Shown here piece by piece: positions 22,050 to 33,365 of a stretch of 64,000 nucleotides of DNA. The DNA is taken from the NCBI RefSeq assembly GCF_000208745.1, contig NC_030851.1, positions 39,225,820-39,289,819 on the forward strand. Direction: 5' to 3'. Source of the stretch: Theobroma cacao (taxonomy: Eukaryota; Streptophyta; Magnoliopsida; Malvales; Malvaceae). A program made the position numbers and the translations under genes. The notes beneath the pieces were generated by a model, which was given only the letters and a program-made list of their open reading frames with translations, made no database searches and was not told the origin of the DNA. Within the stretch, counting starts at the first letter, position 1, and each line of letters begins with the position of its first letter.

Positions 22050-23258
22050 TTCCTAACAAATGCAACCAAGAGTAGGTGGAAAATGTCCAATTTTCCCTAA
22101 TGTTGATCATCTGGGAATAAGGGGAAGACAGAAATAATTATATGCTTTTAGGGGATAAGAATAAGATATGTTTTCTTGTTCTGAATGATAGAAGATCAGA
22201 GCTAAGATGCAAACCACATACTTTTTTATTTTTATTATTATTTATTTTCATTCATAAGATATATATCTATGTATTTTTGGAACTTTGATAGTGTCTAAAC
22301 AAAGTTATAAAGGGAAAAAAAATCCCTTTTAAAGATATACAGGTAACACAGCACTATATGTGTATCTAGAATCGCCACGTTCATGACTTAACCATAAAGA
22401 AACTGTTCATATATAATGCTTTTCAATATGATTTTTATTTTATTTTTTTTGTTTTGTTTCATTCAATTGATCCTAAGCTAATTCCCTTGTAACCCACGTA
22501 TCCAAATTCCCTCCTTATCTTATCTGATCATTTGTCTTCCCTAACAAAGAAAAAGCAAGCTGCCCCTGTTTGATAGCCAAGGATGAGTAGTGTATATCAG
22601 ATTGGAGATTGCAAGTAAGATTCATGGCCACTACAATGGCAATTGCATGCCAGGCAGGTAGACTCCTGCCCGCTACCTGGCTGAGATCAGGGGACAATCC
22701 AGGGTTAAATCCCCTTACATTGTCGTGCATAAAAGACACAATATTGGGTCTTCGTGGGGTTTTTCATTGGGCCTTTGTTTCCTGAATCAGGACCCTGGAT
22801 GGGCTGAAAAAAGGCTGAATAGCTCAAAACCTAGGTAGGGTATTGATAAACACTGTTGGGTTAATGTCCTTAGCTCCCTTCCTTTTGCTTTAGAACTTCA
22901 TTATTAACTTGAAAAACCCCTTTGTTTAGTCTTACACCATACCAATCATGAAATGAGAAAGGGGGTACAACGAAGACCTTAAAAAACATTAAGCTAAGAA
23001 ATGGGACTCACTAGAGAATCATGGCCATGCAAGGTAACTTTAGGAATGCATGGTGCAAAACAAAAGGAAGCTACACAACATCAAACATGAATCCATACAA
23101 GATCATATGAAAAATTGGCTAGAGGGGATGAAGACATTAGCTAACACAAGTAACGACAAGCGTTCAATGGAGATTGGAGTGTATGCTTGATGATCATGAA
23201 AGTTTTTTCGAACTTAACCAATAGCTTGGCAGGGTCAAATGCATGTGGTCACCTTCCA

Positions 23259-24442
23259 TCATACTGATGGGACTCGAAAATAGTCTTTTATCTAAAATTT
23301 TTTTTGAAAGAATTCATCTTCGCAAACTCTCTCGAAAAGTCTCATTATCGAGACTTTAACTCATACACATAATATGTCTACATACCATGACAATAAACGA
23401 TGTAATGATGATATGTAATATGCCCATAAATTTTAATATTTGTTTCTTATCATTCCTACAACATTTTTGTTATTTCTATGAAATTTCTTTTTTATTATTT
23501 TTTTATATGTATATATATCATGAATAAATATTTTATATTTACTTGTTGTTTTTATATAACCATATTTTTTATTATATATATTTTTGCTATGCCAGTACTT
23601 ATTTATTTTACTATATAGACTTTCCTTTTACCTAAAAATTATATTTTTAAACCAAATATTTTATTTCATAATAATTATTATTTATGTATTTTCTACCCAA
23701 CTTTTTTCCTATTTTTTATCATTACCTAACCTATATTCTTTTTGAATATCCATTATATTATTTTTTCTTTTTTCTGCTTATATTCTTTCATAAATTTATT
23801 TTTTTATAATTAAATATTTGCCTTTTATATTATGAATTTATCATCATTGAAAATCTTATTATCTTTTACTATTTATTTATTCATTTTCATGAAATTCTTT
23901 ATTATTCACAATGCTATATATTTTTGAAACTGTAAATATATACACCATTTATTCTCTTGTACTTATTATTATATTATTTTCATTATTTCTTTACTTCTTT
24001 TGTTTTTATATTTTGTTTAGTTAGTAATTAAGTTAATATATTTTCATTTATTTAGAATTAAAAATATCGAAACTCGATATTAAGACTCTCCCATCGTATT
24101 AGTGAGGTCTTAATCAAAATCTTTTACTTAGAAAAAATTCATTTGAAATCGCTACTTCTTGCACTCCGTACGAACATTTCATTATCACTATTGACCCTAA
24201 AACAATAATTATATTTTTATATTTATAATTTTATACTATGTTATATTCTTTTATTTCTATATATATGCCTATATATGTCTAAATTTGTATGATTAAATGC
24301 TTCATTTCCATTATATACCTAACTTATTTTTATTAAAAATACACTTTATTTACTTCCATTTAATTAACTCATTTTCATATGATTATATGTTTTAATATTA
24401 TTTTCACTCCTTACTTAGTCTAGTTTTCTTATGACTAAATAT

Positions 24443-24485
<43 letters not shown>

Positions 24486-25030
24486 TTACATCTTCATATA
24501 TTTTCTTTCCTTTTGCTAAATTAATTTTTTCATAACTAGATATTATTTTACTTACTTAGTTCTATATATTTTTTTACTGCTAAATATCTATTTATTTCTT
24601 TCATATATTTATATTCTTTTAACCTAGATCTACCATTATTATTTTTTTAGATTAGACATTCACTTTCTTCCTATTTATACCTATATTCTATCTAACTAAA
24701 TCTATTATTTTATAATTAAATATTTATCTATCTCTTTATTTATAGTTTTCTTCTTTTTTCACTTAATATTTTTGCCTTAACATTTGATAATTTTTCTATA
24801 TTTTTACCCTTTTATTTTAATTAATCACATACTTAAATTAATTTGTTTTCCAACAAATTATTGGACGAAGCACAATATTACCAAACCAAATCAGACCCAT
24901 AAAAGCCGAAAGGGTTTACCTTCCATGGGCTAGCGGTGGCCCAAGACAACTGGCCTACTCCACAGCCTGCTACGCTCTAAACACATCGTCTGGTGCTCTG
25001 TACAGCAGCTCCCAAGTCCTCCAAAACGCA
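23259..25030. other. AT-rich block in copy A in place of the BG1-like gene
   Basis: This 1.77-kb block sits exactly where copy B has 33366-37868. It is over 75 percent A+T by eye, contains a (TA)n run (24445-24479) and no credible gene. ATTATCGAGACTTTAAC near the left and AAACTCGATATTAAGAC near 24070 hint at internal repeats, so it may be a transposon or solo terminal repeat. It could not be assigned to a family. Confidence 0.65.
24445..24479. repeat. (TA)17 microsatellite
   Basis: Uninterrupted TA dinucleotides within the AT-rich block of copy A. Confidence 0.95.
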
Positions 25031-26693
25031 CTATTCCAGACAGACCTGTTCACAACTAATTTTGGGAACTAAGTTAGTTATAAAACAGGTGAATTGATCT
25101 TAAACAGAATGAAATGATGGATTGCCAAATATAAAGGTTGTAGCTCTCATTCACCCGGTGTGAGTACATGCGCATAAAGCTAATAGTGGGGTTTTTTTTT
25201 TTTTTTAATCCTCTCCTCTCAGTCTCTTTTGCCTTCAAAATAAAGCCTAAAGCTAAATTGATCATGAAACCTACTGATAGCCTTCAGAAAGAATGATGCA
25301 GAAGAAAATGATGCATATAGGGCACTAGAAAGCGCATAAGAAGGCATGATATACTCACAATGATGCATGGGGTACCAGAAGGGTCCAGCAGGGCATGTAG
25401 CATCGGGATGGATGGGCCTTGCCTGCCTCTTACTGGAAGAAAGAAGATGATAATTGTAACCATGAAAAGCTATATATCCCTAAGAATTTTCTCAACATTG
25501 TCAAAAACACACATGCCTACTGTTATACTATAATAACAGAATCTCACCAGATGGTTCTCAAGAAAAAGGAAAAAGAAGTGAGGAATCCTGATGTATATTA
25601 CAAATTTACCAGTGAATACACTGTGGAACTTTTGCTCCACAGCCATCTAGGAATCAAAACCTTATAAAGTGACTGCCAAAGGATAAATTAGGTGCTCAAA
25701 AAATAACACAATGTGGCACCCTGCAGATATAAAAAATTGGGGAACAGCATCATTGACAAAGAAGAAACAAAAATTTAGGATTTTGCTCAATGCTTATGGA
25801 AGGAAAGCTAATTTCAAGTGGGGCACTGTCTCACCATGTTAAAAACATAAGCCTATGCCATATAAGAGAGAAATGAAAAAAAGTTCAAATTAAGTTCACT
25901 GCTGATCTTCATCAGCAGGACAGAATCTGGTATGCTGTGGTTTTTAACAGTAATGTTTATATAACTGCTGTTTCAATTTGCCATTTTGAGTTTGTTTTGT
26001 CTACAGTTCTAGGAGCAGCACACTTTCTTTGGTTAACAAAATGCATGCATCATTGATCAGCTGTTTTATAATGTTGTTCCAGGAAACGAAACACAACTAT
26101 GCCTATGCCTTTTAGATTTAATGCTTACTAATAATTTCCCAAATATACATATCTTTTAGAAGAGCATGTTATTGAGTTTTTTTATCAGAAGAAACAAAAA
26201 CTTTGTTCAAACAGGTAAATTACAAAGTCCACCAAAGGAAGAAAGTTTCCACATACAGAAAGGCAAAGGGCAGCAGCACAAACAAAACAGGAAAACTAGT
26301 GCTTAATTAATTAAAAGAGCACTCTGCATTGACTGCATTTGCTTGCACCTTCCCTGCTGCTCCTCCTTTTTAATACCTTTCAATTCTGTCATAGCAAGGT
26401 CAGTAGCAAAACCAATTCTCAAATCCTGTGGGGAAAAGTTGGGCTATCTTTGCTAGTCTTACTGCATGGGTTGGACCCTAATTGGGACAAATGGTGGGTC
26501 TTAGCCCAATTGCTTAAGTCAGCAACTTGTTCTCTGATTGTTAGCTTCTTTTTCTTGTCATTGTAGTCACAGTCACAAACATAATAATAATAATACTATT
26601 ATTATTATTTTAATAATTTAAATGGTGTAGTAATGACAGAATTTATGTGTCTTGCTATCTATCTTACTTTGAAATGAAATGTCTATATTTCAT

Positions 26694-26880
26694 CCGGCGC
26701 CGCAGCGCCATAAAGGAGCTAAAAGCTCCCAAAACAATAGACCTTGCGCCGCGGCTCCAAAACTCCAGTGCCGCGGCGCCGGATGTGCACCATTTCCAGA
26801 GAGGGCAGAGCTGCGGCTCTGACTCCCCAGCGCTGCCAACTCTATATTCCAGCAGCATACAGCGCTGCGGCGCTGATGCA
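26694..26880. repeat. GC- and CpG-rich palindromic block, left
   Basis: Dense GGCGCC, GCCGCGGC and CAGCGCTG words in otherwise AT-rich DNA. GCGCCGCAGCGC at 26697-26708 is exactly the reverse complement of GCGCTGCGGCGC at 26862-26873, a 12-bp inverted repeat around a 153-bp loop. Similar words recur at 31815-32090 on the other side of the transposon cluster. Confidence 0.8.
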
Positions 26881-27499
26881 ATATTATTTTTTTTTCAATT
26901 TTGAAAATTGGAAGTAAAAGGGTGTCAGGCAGCAGCCCCACCTCCTACAAAAACCTCCTTTTTCCCCCGTTTCATTCATTCAAACCCTAACCCTCAAATT
27001 CCTAAAATCCCTTCTCCCAAATTTCCTACACCCATGCATAAAATCCATCCAAAAACTCCATCTTTCCCTACAGGCAACAAGAATCCAAGAGAATATTGTC
27101 ATCATCATCATTCTTCTCAAGTAAGTCTAGAAATTTTTTTTAGTAAGTGTTAAGATTCCACCAATTATTATTCCTTTCTGTTGGTGAAAATTTTGATTAT
27201 AGTGAAAGAGTTTGAGTAACTTTGGTTGATGGGTTATTGATTTTGTGAATATTTTGAGAATTTGTGATTGATTGATGAGTGGCCTAAGTGAAAGAAGTTG
27301 GAGAATTGAAATTTTTTTGAAATAGTGAATTTTGTGATTTTTTTTTTTGTGAAGTGGGTGATTATCACTTTGAATGCTTGAAACAGTTAGTAAAGAGCAC
27401 TGACTTAGTTAAAATCTTGTGGTGAAATTGGTGGGTAAATATTAGTGCCAAGGGCAACTTGTCAAAATTTTATAATTAGATTGTGAATTTGAAAATACC

Positions 27500-28520
27500 A
27501 TGGCACCTAAAAGATCCAGGTCCAGCAGTGGAAGTTATGATAGGACAAAGTTTGTATCCGCCGAGGCATTTGCACAGTATACACAATCCTTCGTCCAAAA
27601 ATCACCGGTTCCGGAGAGAGGGTTTGATCTACCAACTGTAAGTTTTGGGAATATAATAAGCAGTATTAAGGTCAGGCATTGGGAGAAATTTGGGGCTCAG
27701 CCTGAAGCAACAGTGATGCCTGTTATGCAGGAGTTTTATGCAAATGTGTTACGAAAATGGGGTCACGTTTTGTAAGGGGAAGCAAGTTCCTTTTGACAGT
27801 CTCACTATTAATCAATTTTTCAACATACCGGAAATTGAAGAGGATGAGTATGCCAATTATGTACACAGAAATGTAGATCTTGATGAAGTGATTACATTCC
27901 TTTGTGGACCTGGTACACAGTGGAAGGTGTCAAAAGGAATTCCAGTCTCATTTAAGGCCAATGCTTTGAATAAATTCTTCAAGGTTTGGTATCACTTCCT
28001 TACAGCTAGGCTGCTTCCAGTAAAACACTTAAGTGTTATTACAAAAGACAGAGCTGTCCTGCTTTATGCTATGGTTACGGGAAAAACTATCAATGTTGGC
28101 AAGCTGATTTTCGAGAACATTCTCCACGTTGCTGGTTCAGCAAAAGAGGGAATCTGGTATCCATCACTTATCACAGCTCTGTGTAAGCAAGCAAGAGTGC
28201 AGTGGTCAAGTGTAGAAGAACTTCTCCATCCGAAGGTGCCTTTGGATGCCAACATTGTCAACAGATTATACAATTACCAACCTCCTGGTGGGAACTCTTC
28301 TTCAGCACCAAGACCTCCACCACGTGCAACATCATTGACAATACCTCAAAGATTGGAGCGTCTGGAGCGCCGAGCGGTGTATCATACCAAGTGTATGCAG
28401 GCAATGGAACAAATGATGCAAGCTTGTGCGTCGCGCATGGGTATTAACATGCATACGTTCCCATCGCTACCACCGGATCCAATGACAAATGAGGAGGAAG
28501 AAGAAAGTGACTTGTTTTGA
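27500..28520 (+). pseudogene. Putative plant transposon-type protein (uncharacterised mobile-element ORF), one frameshift
   Basis: ATG at 27500 opens MAPKRSRSSSGSYDRTKFVS. The frame ends at 27775, and the rest of the protein is read one frame over, from about 27738 to the TGA ending at 28520; a single-base indel near 27740-27770 explains this. Together about 340 residues are covered. Segments such as KGKQVPFDSLTINQFFNIP and RAVLLYAMVTGKTINVG resemble the widespread plant 'putative plant transposon protein' family seen in rosid retroelements. A low-complexity proline patch (GGNSSSAPRPPPRA) and an acidic end (NEEEEESDLF) follow. Function is unknown; it looks gag-like in position only. Apart from the frameshift the ORF is well preserved, so the copy is fairly young. 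Confidence 0.75.
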
Positions 28521-31039
28521 AGGGAAGTTTATTCTTAACTTTTCTTAACATTGGAGACAATGTTAGAATTAAGTTTGGGGGAAGACCGTTTTAGTTTTTA
28601 AGCTTTAATTTCTTTTTGCATTTATGTTTTTAGACTTTCAGTTTATTCAAGTTGTTTCTCAATTAATTTTCTGTACGTTTTAAAAAAAAAAAATTTTTGA
28701 ACTAGAATGAGTTGCACCAATGTTATTTAATTCACCCATCCAATGATGAAACTTAGTGTCTTATTATGTTTTATCTCTTAGTAGATGTAAATATTGTTTG
28801 AGTATTCTGTTGAACTCCCATAATAAGCACCATTGTAGGATGAAGCTTCCCACAAAATGAGCATTGTATCTCTTGCGTTGAATTGTTGTGTGCATTTAGA
28901 GAAGATTTATGCGAATGAAAAATTTTCGAATAATATCTGAGTTCTAGAATTTGTTTGAGTTTATCTCAAGGCGAAATACTAGGCTACACTTAGTTAAGGA
29001 GATGACTTAGGTCATCTTTGGATCTTTTGAGCTTTTTGAGCCTACCATACACAATTATATCCTTAGCCATCTTTTTTTTGAGCCAAAATTTTCCTTTCTT
29101 TCATTAAACACTTCATAAAGAGCCTTAAACTATAAATAAAATTCTCACTTTAACACCCATCACTCCTAAGGACATAGATTATTTTTAAGAGATGTATTGA
29201 GCTTAGTAATGGTGAAAAAGTTAGAAAAGTGAAGTTGATAAAACAAAAAAAAAATTCGAACAATTGTATAGAGCTCAGCCCTAAGTTTGGGGGAGTTAAA
29301 TTTTGAAAAAAAAAATTCAAAAATAGAATAAAGTGTTTGATGAATAAAAAGGGAGTATGAATTGAAGGAAAAGGTGTGATGGGAAGAAGTGAAAAGAAAG
29401 GCTTACTACAGAATCTAGAATAATCATGTGCTTAGGGTGATATGAGCTACATTTTATCCTTTATCATACCTTGACTCGAGCCGCATATTACAAGCTAGAT
29501 TAAGTCCTAAAGATCCTTAACTAAGTATGGGCCTACATTAATGGAGAGAGAAACGTAAAGCAAACATATGAAACTCTAGACTAATTTAAAAGTTGCATGA
29601 GCGTAAATTCATCCGGATAGCATAATAGTTCATTGCAAGAGATTACACACACACGGGAATTTATTCGATAATGGGCTTGCATGTGAGTGTAAATGTGAAC
29701 TTGAATAATATTTATATTTTAGCTATGGGTTAAAGGAAAATAAGATGACTTATGAAGAATAAGGTAATCATTGCTTTGGTGCAGCCTAATCCTAGTTAGG
29801 TGTTTTCTTCATTAGGTTATTTCTTTTTGTTTAAAATTTTGCTCGAGGACTATCAAAAGATTTAAGTTTAGGTGTGTGATAACTCTATGAAATAGAGTTA
29901 TCTTATCATATTTCAGGTGCTAAAATGATCACAATTCTCGAGTTTTAGTCTAATTTAGTTGTTTGAGTTCCTGTTTTTTTAATTATGTATAAGCATGTCA
30001 ATTTAATTTAACTTCAATCAATTTAGTCAATTACGGATTAAAATGTTTAATTTGAGTCACTGCTAAATTAACTCTTGTTTTGAAGGTTTATGAATGAAGA
30101 AGGAATGAAGTGTGCAGGGGTGGAGTGGTGCAAAAGTGTGCTGACCATGCTTCAATCGTCTAAGCACAACAACAAGGTCAAAAAAATCGCACGAGTTGCA
30201 ATTAAATTGCAACTTTATAATGGATCAGGATCTTGGTGGACAAAATCCCACGATGCTCAATGATCTCCCGCAAAATGATGGACTAGAAGACCATTAAATA
30301 CACGGTAAGGCATAAAATTTGCAGCAGGCCTTCAAGTTTGTATTTTAAATTTTGTTTGGATTCTGTTTGATTCACAAAAAATGATTTTCCTTGGTGTTTT
30401 TTTTTTTTTTGTGTTTGTTAGCTAAACATGAAACACAAAAATATTTTACAATCAAAGTGTTAAATAAATACATAATAACATTTTTTATTTAGTTAGGGCT
30501 CTTGATACCCATCGAAAATATATTCAGATTCTTTGTTTTTTTTTTCTTTTTCCTTTTTTCTTTTGTTATAATTTTAAGTTAATTTCTTTATTCTAAAATT
30601 TAGTAGGTCTGCTTATTTTGATAGAGTTTACTGAGATTGATGGGAAAAATTCTTGCCCCATCATTTTATTCTTACAATTTAGGTTTAAAATTTATGTGAA
30701 GATTAGACCCTTAACTTATAATTTCTTTTCTAAGTAATTATGAATTAAATTTTAAATCTCTTGCCATTAGATTTCGATGTGATGATTATTGATTTTGATT
30801 AGGAGGATGGTTTAGGACTTGGAAGGAGCAAGATTTGTGTGGGTTGAATTGCATGGCTTTTTCAAGAAAATGGGTTCAAAAGTTAAGACGTTGAACAAAT
30901 GGGCTTTTAGAAGTGTTATGCATAGGAGGAAAAGAAAAGGAAAAATAGAAAAAAAAAAAAAAAAAAAACAGGGCCAAGCAAAGAGATGAGGTAATTTTGT
31001 GATAAAAAATCCACCTCAATAATTTTTAACTGACGTGGT
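28521..31039. other. Non-coding tail of the mobile element
   Basis: AT-rich, with no long frame. The word AAGTTTGGGGGA appears at about 28572 and 29283. A short hairpin AACTCTATGAAATAGAGTT lies near 29881-29899. A run of A at about 30950-30968 may mark the 3' end of a retroposed copy. No reverse transcriptase is visible, so the element is non-autonomous or truncated. Confidence 0.6.
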
Positions 31040-31085
31040 GATGGATCCCAATGAGCTAATAATTTGACTAGCTTAGGTAACTATC

Positions 31086-31448
31086 AAGGAGAGAATTCTC
31101 AGAGATAATGAGGGTAACAGGTTGATGTTCTTTTCTACATCAATGGGTGTTACAACATCAAATGTTGCTGAACTCCTTGCTGTCAGATATGTGTTTCAGC
31201 TTTTTTCTGCATTGAGTTGGGTGCAAAGGTATGATTTGATTATTGAAAGTGATTCTCATAATGCTATTAAATGAAGTTTGCAACCTGAAGAGGCTTTGTG
31301 GAAGTTCAGAGGTATTGTAATGCAGATTGAAGCATTAGAAAAGAAGGTGAATGGATGCAGTTTGCAACAGATTCTGAGATCCGGGAATGAAGCAGCTGAT
31401 AATCTAGCGAAAGCCGGGGTGCAAAGGGGAGAGGATCTGATTAGATAA
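31086..31448 (+). pseudogene. Second LINE remnant: RNase H C-terminal half
   Basis: One frame carries IIESDSHNAIK and then, after an in-frame TGA near 31273, SGNEAADNLAKAG. These are the second and third acidic motifs of plant LINE RNase H; the first Asp motif is missing. A non-coding 3' region follows, ending in poly(A) at about 31799-31810. The sequence differs from the LINE at the window start, so it is a separate lineage. Confidence 0.8.
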
Positions 31449-31810
31449 AGGGTACTGATGCAGAGACGGAGGAGCATTAGTAAGAAAGAGGTTGTATGCG
31501 GTTAAGCATGATACAAGGCGGTTGGATTGTTAGTGTTTTTGTGTCTGTCAGCAACAAAATCTTTTTGTTATTGCTGGGATCTTTTGTTGATAGCTAATTT
31601 GTTTCCCTGTGTCTTTTTAATTGGGATGCAGGGTTGTTTTGTTTTTGAGTGCTGTGTGGTCTCTGTGGGAAAAGGGGTGGGATGCTGTAGGTTTTTTTGT
31701 TCCCTGCAGTTCTGTACAGGGGTTGGCACCTATGGCGTGGGTTGCCTGTATGTATTTGGCTGTATAGTTTTATGATCAATACAAATCTTTGCACTTCAAA
31801 AAAAAAAAAG
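31449..31810 (+). mobile_element. 3' tail of the second LINE with poly(A)
   Basis: A T/G-rich 3' untranslated stretch ending CAATACAAATCTTTGCACTT plus an A run, as in plant LINEs. A matching 5' target duplication was not found. Confidence 0.7.
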
Positions 31811-31814
31811 AATT

Positions 31815-32090
31815 GCAGCGGAGGAAAACAGAAGCAAGGGCGCTGCAGTGTCAAGCCTACAGCGCCGCAGCTCTGTCTCCATCAGCAGCAACCCCTCACC
31901 AAACAGAACCTCCAGGGCTGCAGCGCTGTCCAGCACTACAAACACTGCCTTTGGCAGTAAGCTCGGTCACTCCTTTACAAGACAGTAGCTATAGCGCCGT
32001 GGCGCCATGTTCCCAGCACTGCAGTGCTGTCCAGCGAAGCAACACTGGCTTTGGCAGTGAACTCAGCGCTGGGGCGCCAACATTTAGAAG
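31815..32090. repeat. GC-rich palindromic block, right
   Basis: Contains GCGCTGCAG, ACAGCGCCGCAGCTCTG, GCGCCGTGGCGCC and CAGCGCTGGGGCGCC. An internal near-duplicate (CAGCGCTGTCCAGCACT at about 31928 and CAGTGCTGTCCAGCGAA at about 32021, each followed by CACTG.CTTTGGCAGT) shows it arose partly by internal repetition. Long open frames across it are a by-product of GC content. Confidence 0.7.
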
Positions 32091-32171
32091 TCTGGAGTGG
32101 AGTGGTGTAGAAAGATGCCTTTTTAGAGCTGAAAGGCAGAAGAGGCAGGGATGCCATTTCTTGTTTTTCAG

Positions 32172-32262
32172 TTTTGATTTGTTTTCTTCTTACTCATTTT
32201 CCCTGCAACCAAACATAGCTTTAATTCTCTCTCTCTCTCGCCTATTGGACCTCTTATTAACT
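32172..32262 (+). repeat. Duplicated fragment of the SPL6 5' region (right end of copy A)
   Basis: About 90 bp starting TTTTGATTTGTTTTCTTCTT, running through a CT repeat to CTATTGGACCTCTTATTAA, nearly identical to 45426-45510 just upstream of the SPL6 coding region. Copy B begins immediately afterwards. This is the end-to-start junction expected of a tandem duplication whose unit ended inside the SPL6 leader or its intron. Confidence 0.85.
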
Positions 32263-33365
32263 AAGATGCTTTTAGGGGATAAGAATAAGATATGTTTTCT
32301 GAATGATAGAAGATCAAAGCTAAGATGCAAACACATACTTTATTATTATTATTAGTATTATTATGTTATTTTCATTCATAAGATATATATGTATCTTTGG
32401 AACTGGAACTTTGATAGTGTCTAAACAAAGTTATAAAGGCAAGAAAAGAAAGGGAAAAAAACATCCTTTTTAAAGATATACTAAGGAAACACAGCACTAT
32501 ATGTATGTCTAGAATCGCCACGTTCATGACTTAACCGTCAACAAACTGTTCATACGTAATGCTTTTCAATATGATTTTTATTTTTTATTTTTTGCTTTGT
32601 TTCATTCAATTGATCCTAAGCTAATTCCCATGTAACCCACATATCCAAATTTCCTCCTTATCTTATCTGATCATTTGTCTTCCCTAACAAAGAAAAAGCA
32701 AGCTGCCCCTGTTTGATAACCAAGGCTGAGTTGGTGTGTATCAGATTGAAGATTGCAAGTAAGATTCATGGCCACTGCAAAGGCAATTGCGTGCCAGGAA
32801 GGTAGACTCCTGGATGCTACCTGGCTGAGATCAGGGGACAATCCAGGGTCAAATCGCCTTACATTGTCGTGCATAAAAGACACAACATTTGGTCTTCGTG
32901 GGGTCTTTATTTGGGCCTCTGTTCCCTGAATCAAGACATGGGCTGAAAAAAGGCTGAATTGCTCAAAACCAAGGTAGTGTATTGATAAACAGTGTTGGGT
33001 TAATGTCCTTAGCTCCCTTACTTTGCTTCAGAACTTCATTATTAACTTGAAAAACCCATTTGTTTAGTCTGGTACAACGAAGACCTTAAAAAACGTTAAG
33101 CTAAGAGATGGGACTCGCCAGAGAATCATGGCCATGCAAGGTAACTTTAGGAATGCATGGTGCAAAACAAAAGAAAGCTACACAACATCAAACATGAATC
33201 CATCCAAGATCATATGAAACTTTGGCTAGAGGGGATGAAGGCATTAGCTAACACAAGTAACGACAAGGGTTCAATGGAGATTGGAGTGTATGCTTGATGA
33301 TCATGAAAGTTTTTTCTATCTTAACCAACAGCCTAGCGGGGCCAAATGCATGTGGTCACCTTCCA

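Larger units (their letters stand above)
19821..22139. other. Intergenic, no gene recognised
   Basis: AT-rich DNA with a poly-C/poly-T run (20198-20228), a poly-T/poly-G run (22021-22049) and a single perfect CArG sequence CCAAAAAAGG (21789-21798). Short open stretches at 20000-20520 overlap homopolymers and match no family. Confidence 0.55.
22140..26693 (+). repeat. Segmental duplication copy A (left, degenerate)
   Basis: From ATGCTTTTAGGGGATAAGAA (22141) this segment is highly similar, in direct orientation, to 32268 onward. Shared blocks: 22141-23258 with 32268-33365; 25031-25424 with 37869-38268; 25419 to about 26599 with 39516 to about 40667. Weaker similarity runs on to 26693/40711. 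Copy A lacks B's 33366-37868 (with the BG1-like gene) and B's 38263-39515. It has its own 1.77-kb AT-rich block at 23259-25030. The remaining DNA is non-coding. Confidence 0.92.
26694..32170. mobile_element. Transposon cluster filling duplicated copy A
   Basis: Copy A homology ends at about 26693, and homology to the SPL6 5' region starts at about 32172. Everything between is mobile DNA: a GC-rich GGCGCC block (26694-26880), a leader and a transposon-protein reading frame (27500-28520), a long non-coding tail with two copies of the AAGTTTGGGGGA word, an A run (about 30950-30968), a second LINE tail (about 31040-31810), and another GC-rich block (31815-32090). AAGTTTGGGGGA is a familiar word downstream of coding regions in plant Ty3/gypsy-related elements (from memory), but no long terminal repeats were identified. 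Confidence 0.7.

Noticed and set aside
22640..22690. Possible hairpin around GCCAGGCAGGTAG and CTACCTGGC
   Set aside because: The stem is short, with an asymmetric loop, and matches no known microRNA; it is better in copy A than in B.
22515..22934. Minus-strand open frame also present in copy B (32671-32934)
   Set aside because: Shared only because of the segmental duplication. The two versions differ by many replacements and a frameshifted tail, with no sign of protein-level constraint.
31789..32355. 188-residue open frame across the GC-rich block
   Set aside because: It starts in the LINE poly(A) junction without ATG, runs through a repeat block and into duplicated SPL6 leader DNA; a by-product of GC content.
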